IMG/VR virus record: IMGVR_UViG_3300032246_001807
Span: 1 to 21,340 of that record
DNA: 21,340 nt
Direction: 5' to 3' (one strand)
From: a virus
In this document: in pieces, positions 6,682 to 14,237 of the stretch
How positions within the stretch are numbered: the first letter of the stretch is position 1
How the letters are laid out: every line of letters starts with the position of its first letter
Notes under the pieces: model-generated
Database searches by the model: none
The model's input: only the letters and a program-made list of their open reading frames with translations
What the model was told of the DNA's origin: nothing
Translations under genes and position numbers: made by a program

Positions 6682-7797
6682 ATGAAATTTTGGGAAACAT
6701 CATTAGATTTTAGTAAAGCACGGAAAGTATTAGTAATACCAAATATAACTAATTCTGGAAATATTGAAAAAGATTCATTTGTTGATGTTATCTATAATCA
6801 TATTAAAGGGTTAGAAGGAAAGGAGCAATTCTTTTGGAATATCATATTACCTCAGCCCGTTAAAAAATTAAATTTAGAAAACGTTAAACAACATATCATC
6901 CAATTTTCAGGAGATATGATTAAAATGAGAACATATCCACCTGATATGAATCGTTTATTGGAAACATTGGATTATGATGTTATCTATTCGCATTTACCCG
7001 ATTGGCCACAAGTTGGTAGATATAAGAACGATTTTAATACAAAAATTATTGGATATTGCCATTGGTGGGAAATGAAATCCTGCAATGCCGAAGATAGAAA
7101 GAATAAGTGGAGATGGATGCCGATTGAATTATTGGGAGTATCTCAAATGGAAACTTGCTTTATCAATACACAAGAACAAAAAGATAGAGTATTAGAAGAA
7201 GCTAAACTTTGGTTTAATGCTGAAATGATTGATAAATTAAATGATATATTAGTTGTTTGGAATTTAGGTGTAGATAATTCTAAAATAATAGAATTACCAA
7301 AGCCAAAAGAAAAAATAATCGTATTCAATCATAGAGCAGCTGCTTATAAAGGGTATCCTACATTCATTAGATTGATGGAAGAATATCGTATAAAAAGAAA
7401 CGATTTTAAAGTTTGGGTGCCACAATTAGATGGAAAGCCCGAACATAGTTGGATTGATAATACAAAAGTAGCAAAGCATGATTACTATACAAAATTACAA
7501 TCTTGTACTGTTGGTGTTCAAATGAGGCAAACGAATTATGGATGGAGTGTAGCAGCTACGGATTGTATGATGAATGGAACTCCTATGATATATCAGGAAT
7601 CAGATTGTTATAGAGAAATAGAACCAAACGGATTATTTTTTAAATTCAAAAAAGATTTATTTGAAATGTTAGATAAATTATTGGATGATGAAAATTATAG
7701 AAATGAAAAATCTATAAAAAGTATTGAAAGAGCTAGGGAACTATCTTTGAATGATAGTAAGATGATTGAAATTTTAAAAAATAAACTAAAAGCATAA
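6682..7797 (+). CDS. GT-B type glycosyltransferase, possibly acting on phage DNA
   Basis: This 371-aa protein has the two-domain pattern of GT-B glycosyltransferases. An N-terminal Rossmann-like half starts with the strand KVLVIPN (15-21) and contains VIYSHLPDWPQVG (100-112). The donor-binding half starts with IIVFNHRAAAYKGYPTFIRLM (212-232) and carries YGWSVAATDCMMNGTPMIYQ (286-305), the position of the family GT4 E-x7-E region, with Asp rather than a second clear Glu. It lies 1 nt after the DruA-like gene, shares its MKFW N-terminus, and overlaps the DNA polymerase by 1 nt (TAATG). This position, apart from the later glycosyltransferase cluster, suggests it decorates DNA bases, as T4 glucosyltransferases do. 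The substrate cannot be read from the sequence; a glycan or protein acceptor remains possible. Confidence 0.72.
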   Translation: MKFWETSLDFSKARKVLVIPNITNSGNIEKDSFVDVIYNHIKGLEGKEQFFWNIILPQPVKKLNLENVKQHIIQFSGDMIKMRTYPPDMNRLLETLDYDVIYSHLPDWPQVGRYKNDFNTKIIGYCHWWEMKSCNAEDRKNKWRWMPIELLGVSQMETCFINTQEQKDRVLEEAKLWFNAEMIDKLNDILVVWNLGVDNSKIIELPKPKEKIIVFNHRAAAYKGYPTFIRLMEEYRIKRNDFKVWVPQLDGKPEHSWIDNTKVAKHDYYTKLQSCTVGVQMRQTNYGWSVAATDCMMNGTPMIYQESDCYREIEPNGLFFKFKKDLFEMLDKLLDDENYRNEKSIKSIERARELSLNDSKMIEILKNKLKA

Positions 7798-10352
7798 TGT
7801 ACCAAAATATTTATTACGAAAGACAGAAGAATCTCATACACTTATGGGATGATAAGAGTGGGTATCAAACAATGCCATACCGAAAATATGCTTATAAGAA
7901 AGACCCACATGGTCAATATCAATCAATGTATGGTGATAGATTAACAAAAGTTGGTAAATGGGAAAAGGAAGAATCGGATGATTTATTTGAATCAGATATT
8001 CCAGAAACAACAAGAGTATTAGTAGATATTTACGATAATGATTTACCATCAAAGGGACATAGAGTAATGACTTTTGATATTGAGGTAGAAATGATTACGG
8101 GGTTACCATCTACAAGGGAGGCACAAAATGAAATTACAGCAATTGCATCACACGATGGTGCAACAAAACTATACGATGTATTCGTACTAGATAAACAAAG
8201 AAAAATTAAAAAAAATGCCAAACCTTTTACAAAGGATGGGAGAGAAGTTACTCTTCACGTTTTCGATAACGAGAAAAATCTTTTACTTGCATTCCTTAAT
8301 TATTACGAAGAAGTTAATCCAACTATTCTCACCGGATGGAATATAGATTTCTTTGATATTCCGTATTTGTATAACCGATTAAAGAATATAGTTGGAGAAG
8401 GAAATGCACGTAGATTATCCCCAATCGGCCAGACATTTTATTCACCATATAGAGAGAAGTGGAGTATTGGTGGTGTGAGTATTTTGGATTATATTAATTT
8501 ATATAAAACGTACACATATTCATTGGAAGCATCGTATACTTTAAACTACATAGCTACACAGGAATTGGGTAGAGGTAAGATTGAGTATGAAGGAAGTTTA
8601 GATGATTTGTTTGAGAACGATTTAGAGAAATTTATTGAGTATAACATTGTCGATGTGGACTTGGTTGTAGCAATGGATGAGAAACTTCAATTCATCGAAT
8701 TATGTAGGGCGGTGTGTCACTCTGGATTTGTACCATATGAAGATTACATTTATTCTTCAAAGTGGTTAGAAGGAGCTTGTTTAGCATATCTTAAAACTAA
8801 GGGATTAGTAGCAACTAATAAACCAAAGGATAGAAAGGAAAGAATGCAAGCATTGCGAGATAATAATCAGGAGAAGTTTATTGGAGCATATGTAAAAGAA
8901 CCCATTGTTGGCAAGTATGATTGGATTTATGATTTGGATTTAACATCACTATACCCATCAATCATTATGACCCTAAACATCAGTCCTGAAACAAAGATTG
9001 GTAAGATTCAAAATTGGGATGCAGAGGCAAATATCAAAGGATTAGATACGACATATAAAGTAGTAGGTAAAGATGGCGATGAGTACTCATATACGACTCA
9101 GGAGTTGAAGGAAGTTATTAAGGATAGTAACTTAGGTGTTGCAGCAAATGGAGTTCTTTACAATCAAGATAAACCCGGTCTAATCGCAGATATTCTTAAC
9201 ACTTGGTTTGATAAACGTGTAGAGTTCAGAAAGTTGGAGAAAAAATATGGTGAAGCTGGTGATACTGAAAAATATGAATTTTACGCCAAACGTCAATTAG
9301 TTCAAAAGATTCTTTTGAACTCAATGTATGGTGTATTAGGTTTGCCGGCATTCCGTTTCTATGATGTGGATAACGCTGAGGCAGTTACGCTAACAGGTCA
9401 GACTGTTATTAAGAAAACTGCTGAAATGGCTAATATTAAATATTGGAAAGAATTGGGTACAAAAGATGATTACAATGTGTACATCGATACGGATTCAATT
9501 TATATGATGGCCGAACCATTGGTAAAACATCGTTATCCAAATTACAAAGAGTTTGATGAAAAGAGAATGGCAGTTGAAGTGGATAACATTGCAACCGAAA
9601 CACAAACATTCTTAAACTCATTCTATGATATATTAGCAGAACGATTCTTTTTTATTCCAAAAGATAAACATAGATTTGAAATAAAAAAGGAGTTTATCAG
9701 TAAAGCAGGATTTTGGGTAGCTAAGAAACGATATGCACAATGGATGATTTTAAAGAATGGTATTCCGTGTGATAAGTTGGATGTAAAAGGATTGGATGTA
9801 GTTCGTTCTTCATTCCCCAAAGCATTTCAGGACTATATGAGTGGTATGTTAAAAGATATTCTAATGGGTAAAGATAATGATTATGTTGATACAAAATTAT
9901 TAGATTTCAAAAAGAGTATGATTAATCTCCCAGTTAATAAAATAGCAAAAGGTGGAGCAATTAAAGAATTGAGTAAATATGATAATGGTACTTGGAAAGT
10001 TGGGCAAGCAGTTGGTTCATTTGAAAAAGGTACGCCTGCACACGTTAAAGCCGGAATCACCTATAATAGATTATTAAAATATTTCAATTGTCCATACAAA
10101 CACGAACCTATTAGAGATGGTGATAAGGTAAAGTGGGTGTATTTAAAAAATAATCCATTAGGATTAGAAACTATCGCATTTAAAGATTATAATGACCCAT
10201 CCGAAATATTGGAGTTTGTTGAAAATTATGTAGATAGAGATATGATTTTTAAAGCAGAGTTAGAAAATAAAATTGATGATTTCTATACTGCATTGAAGTG
10301 GGATAAGGTAACAATGGAAACAAAAACAGCAAAAAAATTCTTCGCATTTTAA
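7797..10352 (+). CDS. 43: Family B DNA polymerase, T4 gp43-like
   Basis: This is the replicative DNA polymerase with 3'-5' proofreading (851 aa; T4 gp43 is 898). Exonuclease motifs are ExoI FDIE (93-96), ExoII GWNIDFFD (180-187, Asn182 and Asp187) and ExoIII YNIVD (282-286). Polymerase motifs are A, DLTSLYPSI (381-389, catalytic Asp381), B, KILLNSMYG (504-512), and C, YIDTDS (562-567, Asp564 and Asp566), with a KKRY block further on. All catalytic residues are present, so the enzyme should be active. The last residues are AKKFFAF. T4-type polymerases bind the sliding clamp through an aromatic C-terminal tail, so this is the likely clamp contact. The ATG overlaps the upstream stop by 1 nt. An SGNH-like gene lies between this gene and the clamp. 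Confidence 0.97.
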   Translation: MYQNIYYERQKNLIHLWDDKSGYQTMPYRKYAYKKDPHGQYQSMYGDRLTKVGKWEKEESDDLFESDIPETTRVLVDIYDNDLPSKGHRVMTFDIEVEMITGLPSTREAQNEITAIASHDGATKLYDVFVLDKQRKIKKNAKPFTKDGREVTLHVFDNEKNLLLAFLNYYEEVNPTILTGWNIDFFDIPYLYNRLKNIVGEGNARRLSPIGQTFYSPYREKWSIGGVSILDYINLYKTYTYSLEASYTLNYIATQELGRGKIEYEGSLDDLFENDLEKFIEYNIVDVDLVVAMDEKLQFIELCRAVCHSGFVPYEDYIYSSKWLEGACLAYLKTKGLVATNKPKDRKERMQALRDNNQEKFIGAYVKEPIVGKYDWIYDLDLTSLYPSIIMTLNISPETKIGKIQNWDAEANIKGLDTTYKVVGKDGDEYSYTTQELKEVIKDSNLGVAANGVLYNQDKPGLIADILNTWFDKRVEFRKLEKKYGEAGDTEKYEFYAKRQLVQKILLNSMYGVLGLPAFRFYDVDNAEAVTLTGQTVIKKTAEMANIKYWKELGTKDDYNVYIDTDSIYMMAEPLVKHRYPNYKEFDEKRMAVEVDNIATETQTFLNSFYDILAERFFFIPKDKHRFEIKKEFISKAGFWVAKKRYAQWMILKNGIPCDKLDVKGLDVVRSSFPKAFQDYMSGMLKDILMGKDNDYVDTKLLDFKKSMINLPVNKIAKGGAIKELSKYDNGTWKVGQAVGSFEKGTPAHVKAGITYNRLLKYFNCPYKHEPIRDGDKVKWVYLKNNPLGLETIAFKDYNDPSEILEFVENYVDRDMIFKAELENKIDDFYTALKWDKVTMETKTAKKFFAF

Positions 10353-10353
10353 T

Positions 10354-11100
10354 ATGAATAGTTTAAAATTTTGGAATCCAGAAGGATATGATATAGCAAG
10401 TTACAAATGGTTATTAGAAGAACGTGCCGATAAAGAAATATTAGGAAATGGGTCTGATAGTGGTAATTGCTACTATTCATTTAATGAATTAGGATTTAGA
10501 GGAGATTCCCCTAAAAAACGTGGTATAAAATTTATGTCAGTTGGATGTGAGCATACCGAAGGTATTAATGTACACAATCATCAGACTTGGCCGCATTTAG
10601 TTTCAAGAATGATTCCAAATGGAGTTGATTTAAATTTGGGTATTAATGGTAGAAGTAATGATTATATAGCTAGAAGTATACTAACTTGGACTGATTATTT
10701 TAAACCGGCATTGGTATTAATAATGTACACATATCCACATCGTAAGGAATTTTATTTAGATAATGGTAATGTAGAACCATATGCACCAAAACCTTGGGGA
10801 TATTTTGATGAGGAAATGGAAGGCAGACAAATGTGGAGTAATTTAACATATTCATCTAATAAAGAAGAGAATTTAATGAATTGGTATAAAAATCATTTAT
10901 TAATTTCAAATTATTTAAAAGCAAAAGATATTCCATTTATTTGGAATGGTACATTTGTGCAAACTGATTATACAGATGAACAAAGATTTGATGGTGAATA
11001 TCCATATTTTGAAGATATAAATAAACATGCAACGGATTATCAAAATGAAATTTACGCTAAAAAATTATTCAATCATATGAAAGAAAATTTTGAAATGTAA
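10354..11100 (+). CDS. SGNH-hydrolase-like protein with a replaced nucleophile
   Basis: This 248-aa protein has the organisation of phage SGNH/GDSL-type proteins. NELGFRGD (44-51) leads into the block I strand FMSVGCEHTEG (60-70), block II NLGINGRSND (94-103), and the strand LVLIMYTYPHR (120-130). The C-terminal DINKHA (221-226) matches the catalytic Asp-x-x-His. In block I the position expected to hold the nucleophilic Ser is Glu66 (GCEHTEG; compare GCSFTEG in the protein at 14237). The enzyme may therefore be inactive as a hydrolase or may use a different mechanism, for example as a binding protein. The N-terminus MNSLKFW carries the Lys-Phe-Trp motif found in three other proteins of the window. 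It starts 1 nt after the polymerase stop. The substrate is unknown. Confidence 0.66.
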   Translation: MNSLKFWNPEGYDIASYKWLLEERADKEILGNGSDSGNCYYSFNELGFRGDSPKKRGIKFMSVGCEHTEGINVHNHQTWPHLVSRMIPNGVDLNLGINGRSNDYIARSILTWTDYFKPALVLIMYTYPHRKEFYLDNGNVEPYAPKPWGYFDEEMEGRQMWSNLTYSSNKEENLMNWYKNHLLISNYLKAKDIPFIWNGTFVQTDYTDEQRFDGEYPYFEDINKHATDYQNEIYAKKLFNHMKENFEM

Positions 11101-11119
11101 AAAACTTTTCGTATATTTG
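11089..11119 (+). promoter_or_regulatory. Bacteroidota-type promoter upstream of the sliding clamp
   Basis: TTTG at 11089-11092, a 19-nt spacer, and TATATTTG at 11112-11119 match the Bacteroidota -33/-7 consensus exactly. Transcription would begin near 11124-11126, leaving an A-rich leader of about 33 nt before the ATG at 11158. That leader has no Shine-Dalgarno sequence, as is usual in Bacteroidota. The gap of 57 nt is one of the longest in the window. It probably drives the clamp, dUTPase and clamp loader genes. Confidence 0.7.
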
Positions 11120-11157
11120 ATAAAATAACAATAAATTAAAATTTAAAAACAAACAGT

Positions 11158-11871
11158 ATGAACAAAAACAATCTATTAAGATTTATTCAGAAGTATTCGT
11201 TAGGTGGACTAATCGAATCAGTAGCATGGAACGCGGAAGGAAACAAACTATCAGTTCGTTTTATTTCAGATGACAAAACCCTATTGGGAGAAGTAGAATT
11301 TAATGCATTCACTTCAAAAGGATTTAATGTAGGTATTTATACAACATCATTATTGAAAAATATGATTGGAGTATTAGATAGTGATATTGCATTAAAAGTA
11401 GATTTAGCAGGAGATAAAGCAGTATCATTAAAATTGAGTTCAGATGAAACTGAAACATCTTATCAATTGGCGGATTTAGGAGTTATTCCACCTGTGCCAG
11501 ATTTAAAGCAATTACCTGAATTTGGTATTGATATTGAAATGGCATCTAATATGATTGATAAGTTTATCAAAGCAAAAGGAGCATTAAGTGATATCGATAC
11601 ATTTACAATCTTTACCGAAGGTGGTGATTTGAAAATGGCAATTGGTTATTCATCAATTTCTACAAATAGAGTAACATTTATTTGCCAGAAAGGATTTGCA
11701 GGTGAAATCAAACCAATCTCATTCTCAGCAAAGTATCTTAAAGAAATCCTTACTGCAAATAAAGAAGCAACATCAGCAAAATTAAGTGTATCTACTGATG
11801 GTTTATCACACGTTGGTTTTCAAATTGATGACTTTGTTTGTAAGTATTATTTAGTAGAAATTTCAAATTAA
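11158..11871 (+). CDS. 45: Sliding clamp, T4 gp45-like
   Basis: This 237-aa protein is close in length to T4 gp45 (228 aa) and reads as two clamp-type repeats of alternating strands with a linker around VIPPVPDLKQLPEFG. The second half begins with an IEMASNMIDKFIKAKG helix and ends in ISFSAKYLKEILTANK, a typical clamp helix before the last strands. The trimeric ring would tether the polymerase to DNA and, in T4, also couples late transcription. Sequence similarity to T4 gp45 is too weak to prove by eye. The call rests on length, strand pattern and neighbours: polymerase upstream, and gp44-like and gp62-like clamp loader genes downstream. It has its own promoter, fitting the high clamp demand of T4-like phages. 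Confidence 0.78.
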   Translation: MNKNNLLRFIQKYSLGGLIESVAWNAEGNKLSVRFISDDKTLLGEVEFNAFTSKGFNVGIYTTSLLKNMIGVLDSDIALKVDLAGDKAVSLKLSSDETETSYQLADLGVIPPVPDLKQLPEFGIDIEMASNMIDKFIKAKGALSDIDTFTIFTEGGDLKMAIGYSSISTNRVTFICQKGFAGEIKPISFSAKYLKEILTANKEATSAKLSVSTDGLSHVGFQIDDFVCKYYLVEISN

Positions 11872-11876
11872 TAAAA

Positions 11877-12188
11877 ATGGCAGAACAATTAGATTTATTC
11901 CCACAAGAGGAATTACAACAACAAGATGCGGGTAGTATTGAAGTACCAGAAACACAACCAATTAAAGATACGGAGTGGTGTTTTCAATTTTTTAATAACG
12001 AACCCGTTATATTTGGTTGGCAAGATGAAGGAGCAGCTCCTACTCCAATAAATTTCAAAATTGAACCAGTTGAAGGAGAAGCTTTAATTTTTAAGCAAAA
12101 TGGAATGGAATTTAAAATATTCCCAAGAGTAATTTCAGAAGAAACAAAAATTCAAAGAAAAAATGAAAGTAAGAATAAAGAAGCTTAG
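11877..12188 (+). CDS. Small protein with a beta-clamp-binding motif (QLDLF)
   Basis: This 103-aa acidic protein starts 5 nt after the clamp and overlaps the dUTPase start by 26 nt. It begins MAEQLDLFPQEE. Residues 4-8, QLDLF, match the bacterial beta sliding clamp (DnaN) binding consensus QL(S/D)LF exactly, in a flexible Gln/Glu-rich N-terminus. The remainder (about 30-93) has a repeated pattern of short strands (WCFQFF, VIFGW, INFKIEP, ALIFKQ, FKIFPRV), suggesting a small all-beta domain. The C-terminus is highly charged (KIQRKNESKNKEA). I do not recognise the family. It could recruit or inhibit the host clamp, or bind the phage clamp encoded next door. The motif is seen directly; the function is inferred. 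Confidence 0.72.
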   Translation: MAEQLDLFPQEELQQQDAGSIEVPETQPIKDTEWCFQFFNNEPVIFGWQDEGAAPTPINFKIEPVEGEALIFKQNGMEFKIFPRVISEETKIQRKNESKNKEA

Positions 12189-12594
12189 TCCAGAAGCAGT
12201 TATACCAACATATGCAAAAGATGGTGATGCCGGTATAGATTTAGTTGCAACATCAATGAAGCTTGATGGCACACAAATTACATACGGAACAGGATTGGCA
12301 ATGGAAATACCCGAAGGATTTGTAGGATTAGTATTTCCTCGTTCATCTATTCGTAAAACTGACTTATCACTAAGTAATTCAGTAGGTGTGATTGATAGTG
12401 GATATAGAGGTGAAATACAGGCAACATTTAATCAAAAGTCTTTATCATCTAAAAGTGGTAGTTTTCTATATGGAGTTGGTGATAGGATTATGCAAATTAT
12501 GATTATACCATATCCACCTATCGAATTTGAAGAAGTAACAGAATTAAATAACACCGAAAGAGGCGAAGGCGGATTCGGTTCAACTGGAAAATAA
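12163..12594 (+). CDS. dut: Deoxyuridine triphosphatase (dUTPase)
   Basis: This is a trimeric dUTP pyrophosphatase of 143 aa. It hydrolyses dUTP to dUMP and pyrophosphate, keeping uracil out of DNA and supplying dUMP for thymidylate. All five dUTPase motifs are visible in order: I, DAGIDL (22-27); II, PRSS (59-62); III, GVIDSGYRGEI (about 74-84), with the catalytic Asp and the Tyr that contacts the base; IV, GDRIMQIMI (about 106-114); and V, RGEGGFGSTGK at the very C-terminus. Length and motif spacing are standard. The ATG at 12163 lies inside the end of the preceding gene and leaves a normal N-terminal strand. It belongs to the nucleotide metabolism function yet sits in the replisome block, between clamp and clamp loader. 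Confidence 0.96.
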   Translation: MKVRIKKLSPEAVIPTYAKDGDAGIDLVATSMKLDGTQITYGTGLAMEIPEGFVGLVFPRSSIRKTDLSLSNSVGVIDSGYRGEIQATFNQKSLSSKSGSFLYGVGDRIMQIMIIPYPPIEFEEVTELNNTERGEGGFGSTGK

Positions 12595-12595
12595 T

Positions 12596-13543
12596 ATGAG
12601 TTTTTTCGCAAACGAAAATAGTAAAAAAGAACATACTTTGTGGGTGGAGAAATACCGCCCACAAACGTTATCCGAATATGTTGGAAACGACATGATTAAG
12701 GAAACCATTCAACAATATCTTGATAGTAACGATATTCCGCATTTACTTTTTTATGGTAAAGCGGGTACGGGTAAAACCACACTTGCTAAACTAATCGTAA
12801 ATACAATCAAATGTGACTTTATGATTATCAACGCATCGGATGAAAACAATGTGGATACTGTTAGAACAAAAGTTAAGAACTTTGCATCATCAGTTGGATT
12901 TGCAGGTTTCAAAGTAATCATCTTAGATGAGTTTGATTATATGACACCCGGAGCACAAGCAATTTTGAGAAACTTAATGGAAACATTCAGTAAGCATTGT
13001 AGATTTATCTTAACCTGTAATTACATTGAGAAAATCATTGACCCTATTCAAAGTAGATGTCAATCTTTCGCAATCACACCTCCAACTAAAAAGGATGTAG
13101 CGGTTCAAGTAGCAAAGATATTAGATGCTGAAAAGATTAAGTATGAACCAAAGAATATGGCTGATGTGATTAATTCATATTATCCAGATATTAGAAGAAT
13201 ACTTAATACTTGTCAATTACAATCTGCAAAAGGTGAATTGAAAGTAGACCATAAAGTAATGGTTGAAGCAAACTTTGCAACTAAACTTATTGAACTTTTA
13301 AAATCAGAAGATGATAAGAGAAATATCTTTATGCAAATTAGACAGGCAGTAGCGGATAACAAATTAAATGATTATTCGGAAATGTATACTATGCTTTATG
13401 ATAAAGTAGATGAGTATGCAAAAGGAAACGTAGCCAATACAATTCTTACAATAGCTGAAGGATTATCAAAAGATGCTTTAGTAGTTGATAAGGAAATTGT
13501 ATTTATGAGCACAATTATTCAAATTTTAAATATAATAAAATAA
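12596..13543 (+). CDS. 44: Clamp loader ATPase subunit, T4 gp44-like
   Basis: This is an AAA+ clamp loader large subunit (315 aa; T4 gp44 is 319) that opens the sliding clamp and places it on primed DNA. It shows the clamp-loader box WVEKYRP (16-22), Walker A GKAGTGKT (54-61), Walker B VIILDEFD (107-114, with the T4-type DEFD), a sensor 1 region ILTCNY (138-143) and the SRC motif with the arginine finger (QSRC, 152-155). A helical collar domain follows. It starts 1 nt after dUTPase. The N-terminus MSFFANE is more hydrophobic than in T4 gp44. It would work as a 4:1 complex with the gp62-like protein encoded two genes downstream. Confidence 0.96.
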   Translation: MSFFANENSKKEHTLWVEKYRPQTLSEYVGNDMIKETIQQYLDSNDIPHLLFYGKAGTGKTTLAKLIVNTIKCDFMIINASDENNVDTVRTKVKNFASSVGFAGFKVIILDEFDYMTPGAQAILRNLMETFSKHCRFILTCNYIEKIIDPIQSRCQSFAITPPTKKDVAVQVAKILDAEKIKYEPKNMADVINSYYPDIRRILNTCQLQSAKGELKVDHKVMVEANFATKLIELLKSEDDKRNIFMQIRQAVADNKLNDYSEMYTMLYDKVDEYAKGNVANTILTIAEGLSKDALVVDKEIVFMSTIIQILNIIK

Positions 13544-13785
13544 TGGAACAACAAGCACAAATCCCAATGAATTTTTCATTGAACGATGCAAGAGATATCA
13601 ATTGCGAATGTGGTAGTGGTGTATTTATGCCAGGTATGAAATTCAAAAAAGTATCCCGTTTAATTACAGGTGGAGCTAAAGATTCAATTATTCCTATTGA
13701 AGTATTTTTATGTACTCAATGTGGTAAAACATTGCAAGAATTATTGCCAGAGGAATTGAGAGAAAAACAATCAATCGCAGAATAA
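13543..13785 (+). CDS. Small zinc-ribbon-like phage protein
   Basis: This 80-aa protein contains a Cys-x-Cys (C21, C23, in NCECGSG) and a Cys-x-x-Cys-Gly (C57, C60, in FLCTQCGK). The four cysteines are placed to bind one zinc as a zinc ribbon, separated by about 33 residues that include a basic strand segment (MKFKKVSRL) and a Gly-rich loop. The C-terminus is acidic and helical (LQELLPEELREKQ). It overlaps the gp44-like gene and the gp62-like gene by 1 nt each (TAATG), so it is made from the same message as both clamp loader subunits. I do not know a named function. Candidates are a replication accessory, a transcription factor or a structural zinc protein; context favours replication. Confidence 0.72.
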   Translation: MEQQAQIPMNFSLNDARDINCECGSGVFMPGMKFKKVSRLITGGAKDSIIPIEVFLCTQCGKTLQELLPEELREKQSIAE

Positions 13786-14237
13786 TGGCAGTTAAAAAGT
13801 TATTTGACCACATCAATGCAATAACTTCGGAGCAAGACCCAAAGTATTTCGATAAATTGACAGAAGAGGATTTAAAATCATGGAGTAATTTTATGATAAA
13901 TCGTTTTCTGTCAATGAAACCGGATTGGGTTGAATTAGTTGCAACTTTACTTCCTTTGACTCAAACTCTACAACCAAAAGAAATGTATAAATTATATATT
14001 AGCTTAATTCCAAAAGGAAAGCATTATTTAAAATACATTAAAGGTAAGGGTGAAGATAAGTATGAAGATTTTCTCATAGAACTTATGAAGAAAGATTACC
14101 TATGTTCAGAAAGACAAGCACTTGATTATATAGAAGTTCTTTATGCAAGTAGAGAAGGTAGAGAGCACATGAAGTATGTATGTGAAAAGTATGGAGTAGA
14201 TAAGAAACAAATTACTAAATTAAAATTAAAAATATAG
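13785..14237 (+). CDS. 62: Clamp loader small subunit, T4 gp62-like
   Basis: This 150-aa protein resembles T4 gp62 (187 aa), the fifth, non-ATPase subunit of the clamp loader. The recognisable parts are FMINRFLSMKPDW (about 37-49; T4 gp62 has a similar FMxNxALSxxP) and YISLIPKGKHYLKYIK (70-85; gp62 has a similar MAAVPRGKRYGKW). A helical C-terminal collar contains a KxYxxxxxxAxxY pattern (about 104-117) shared with gp62. It would stabilise the gp44 ring and stimulate its ATPase. It is shorter at both ends than T4 gp62. Position after the gp44-like gene, separated only by the zinc protein, agrees with T4 gene order. The call is by motif and context and is fairly firm. Confidence 0.82.
   Translation: MAVKKLFDHINAITSEQDPKYFDKLTEEDLKSWSNFMINRFLSMKPDWVELVATLLPLTQTLQPKEMYKLYISLIPKGKHYLKYIKGKGEDKYEDFLIELMKKDYLCSERQALDYIEVLYASREGREHMKYVCEKYGVDKKQITKLKLKI

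Noticed and set aside
7834-9820. Several open frames of 60-80 codons on the minus strand opposite the DNA polymerase, with similar ones opposite nrdA and the nuclease.
   Set aside because: They have unusual composition, lack start context and lie opposite strongly supported conserved genes; they are shadows of the coding strand.
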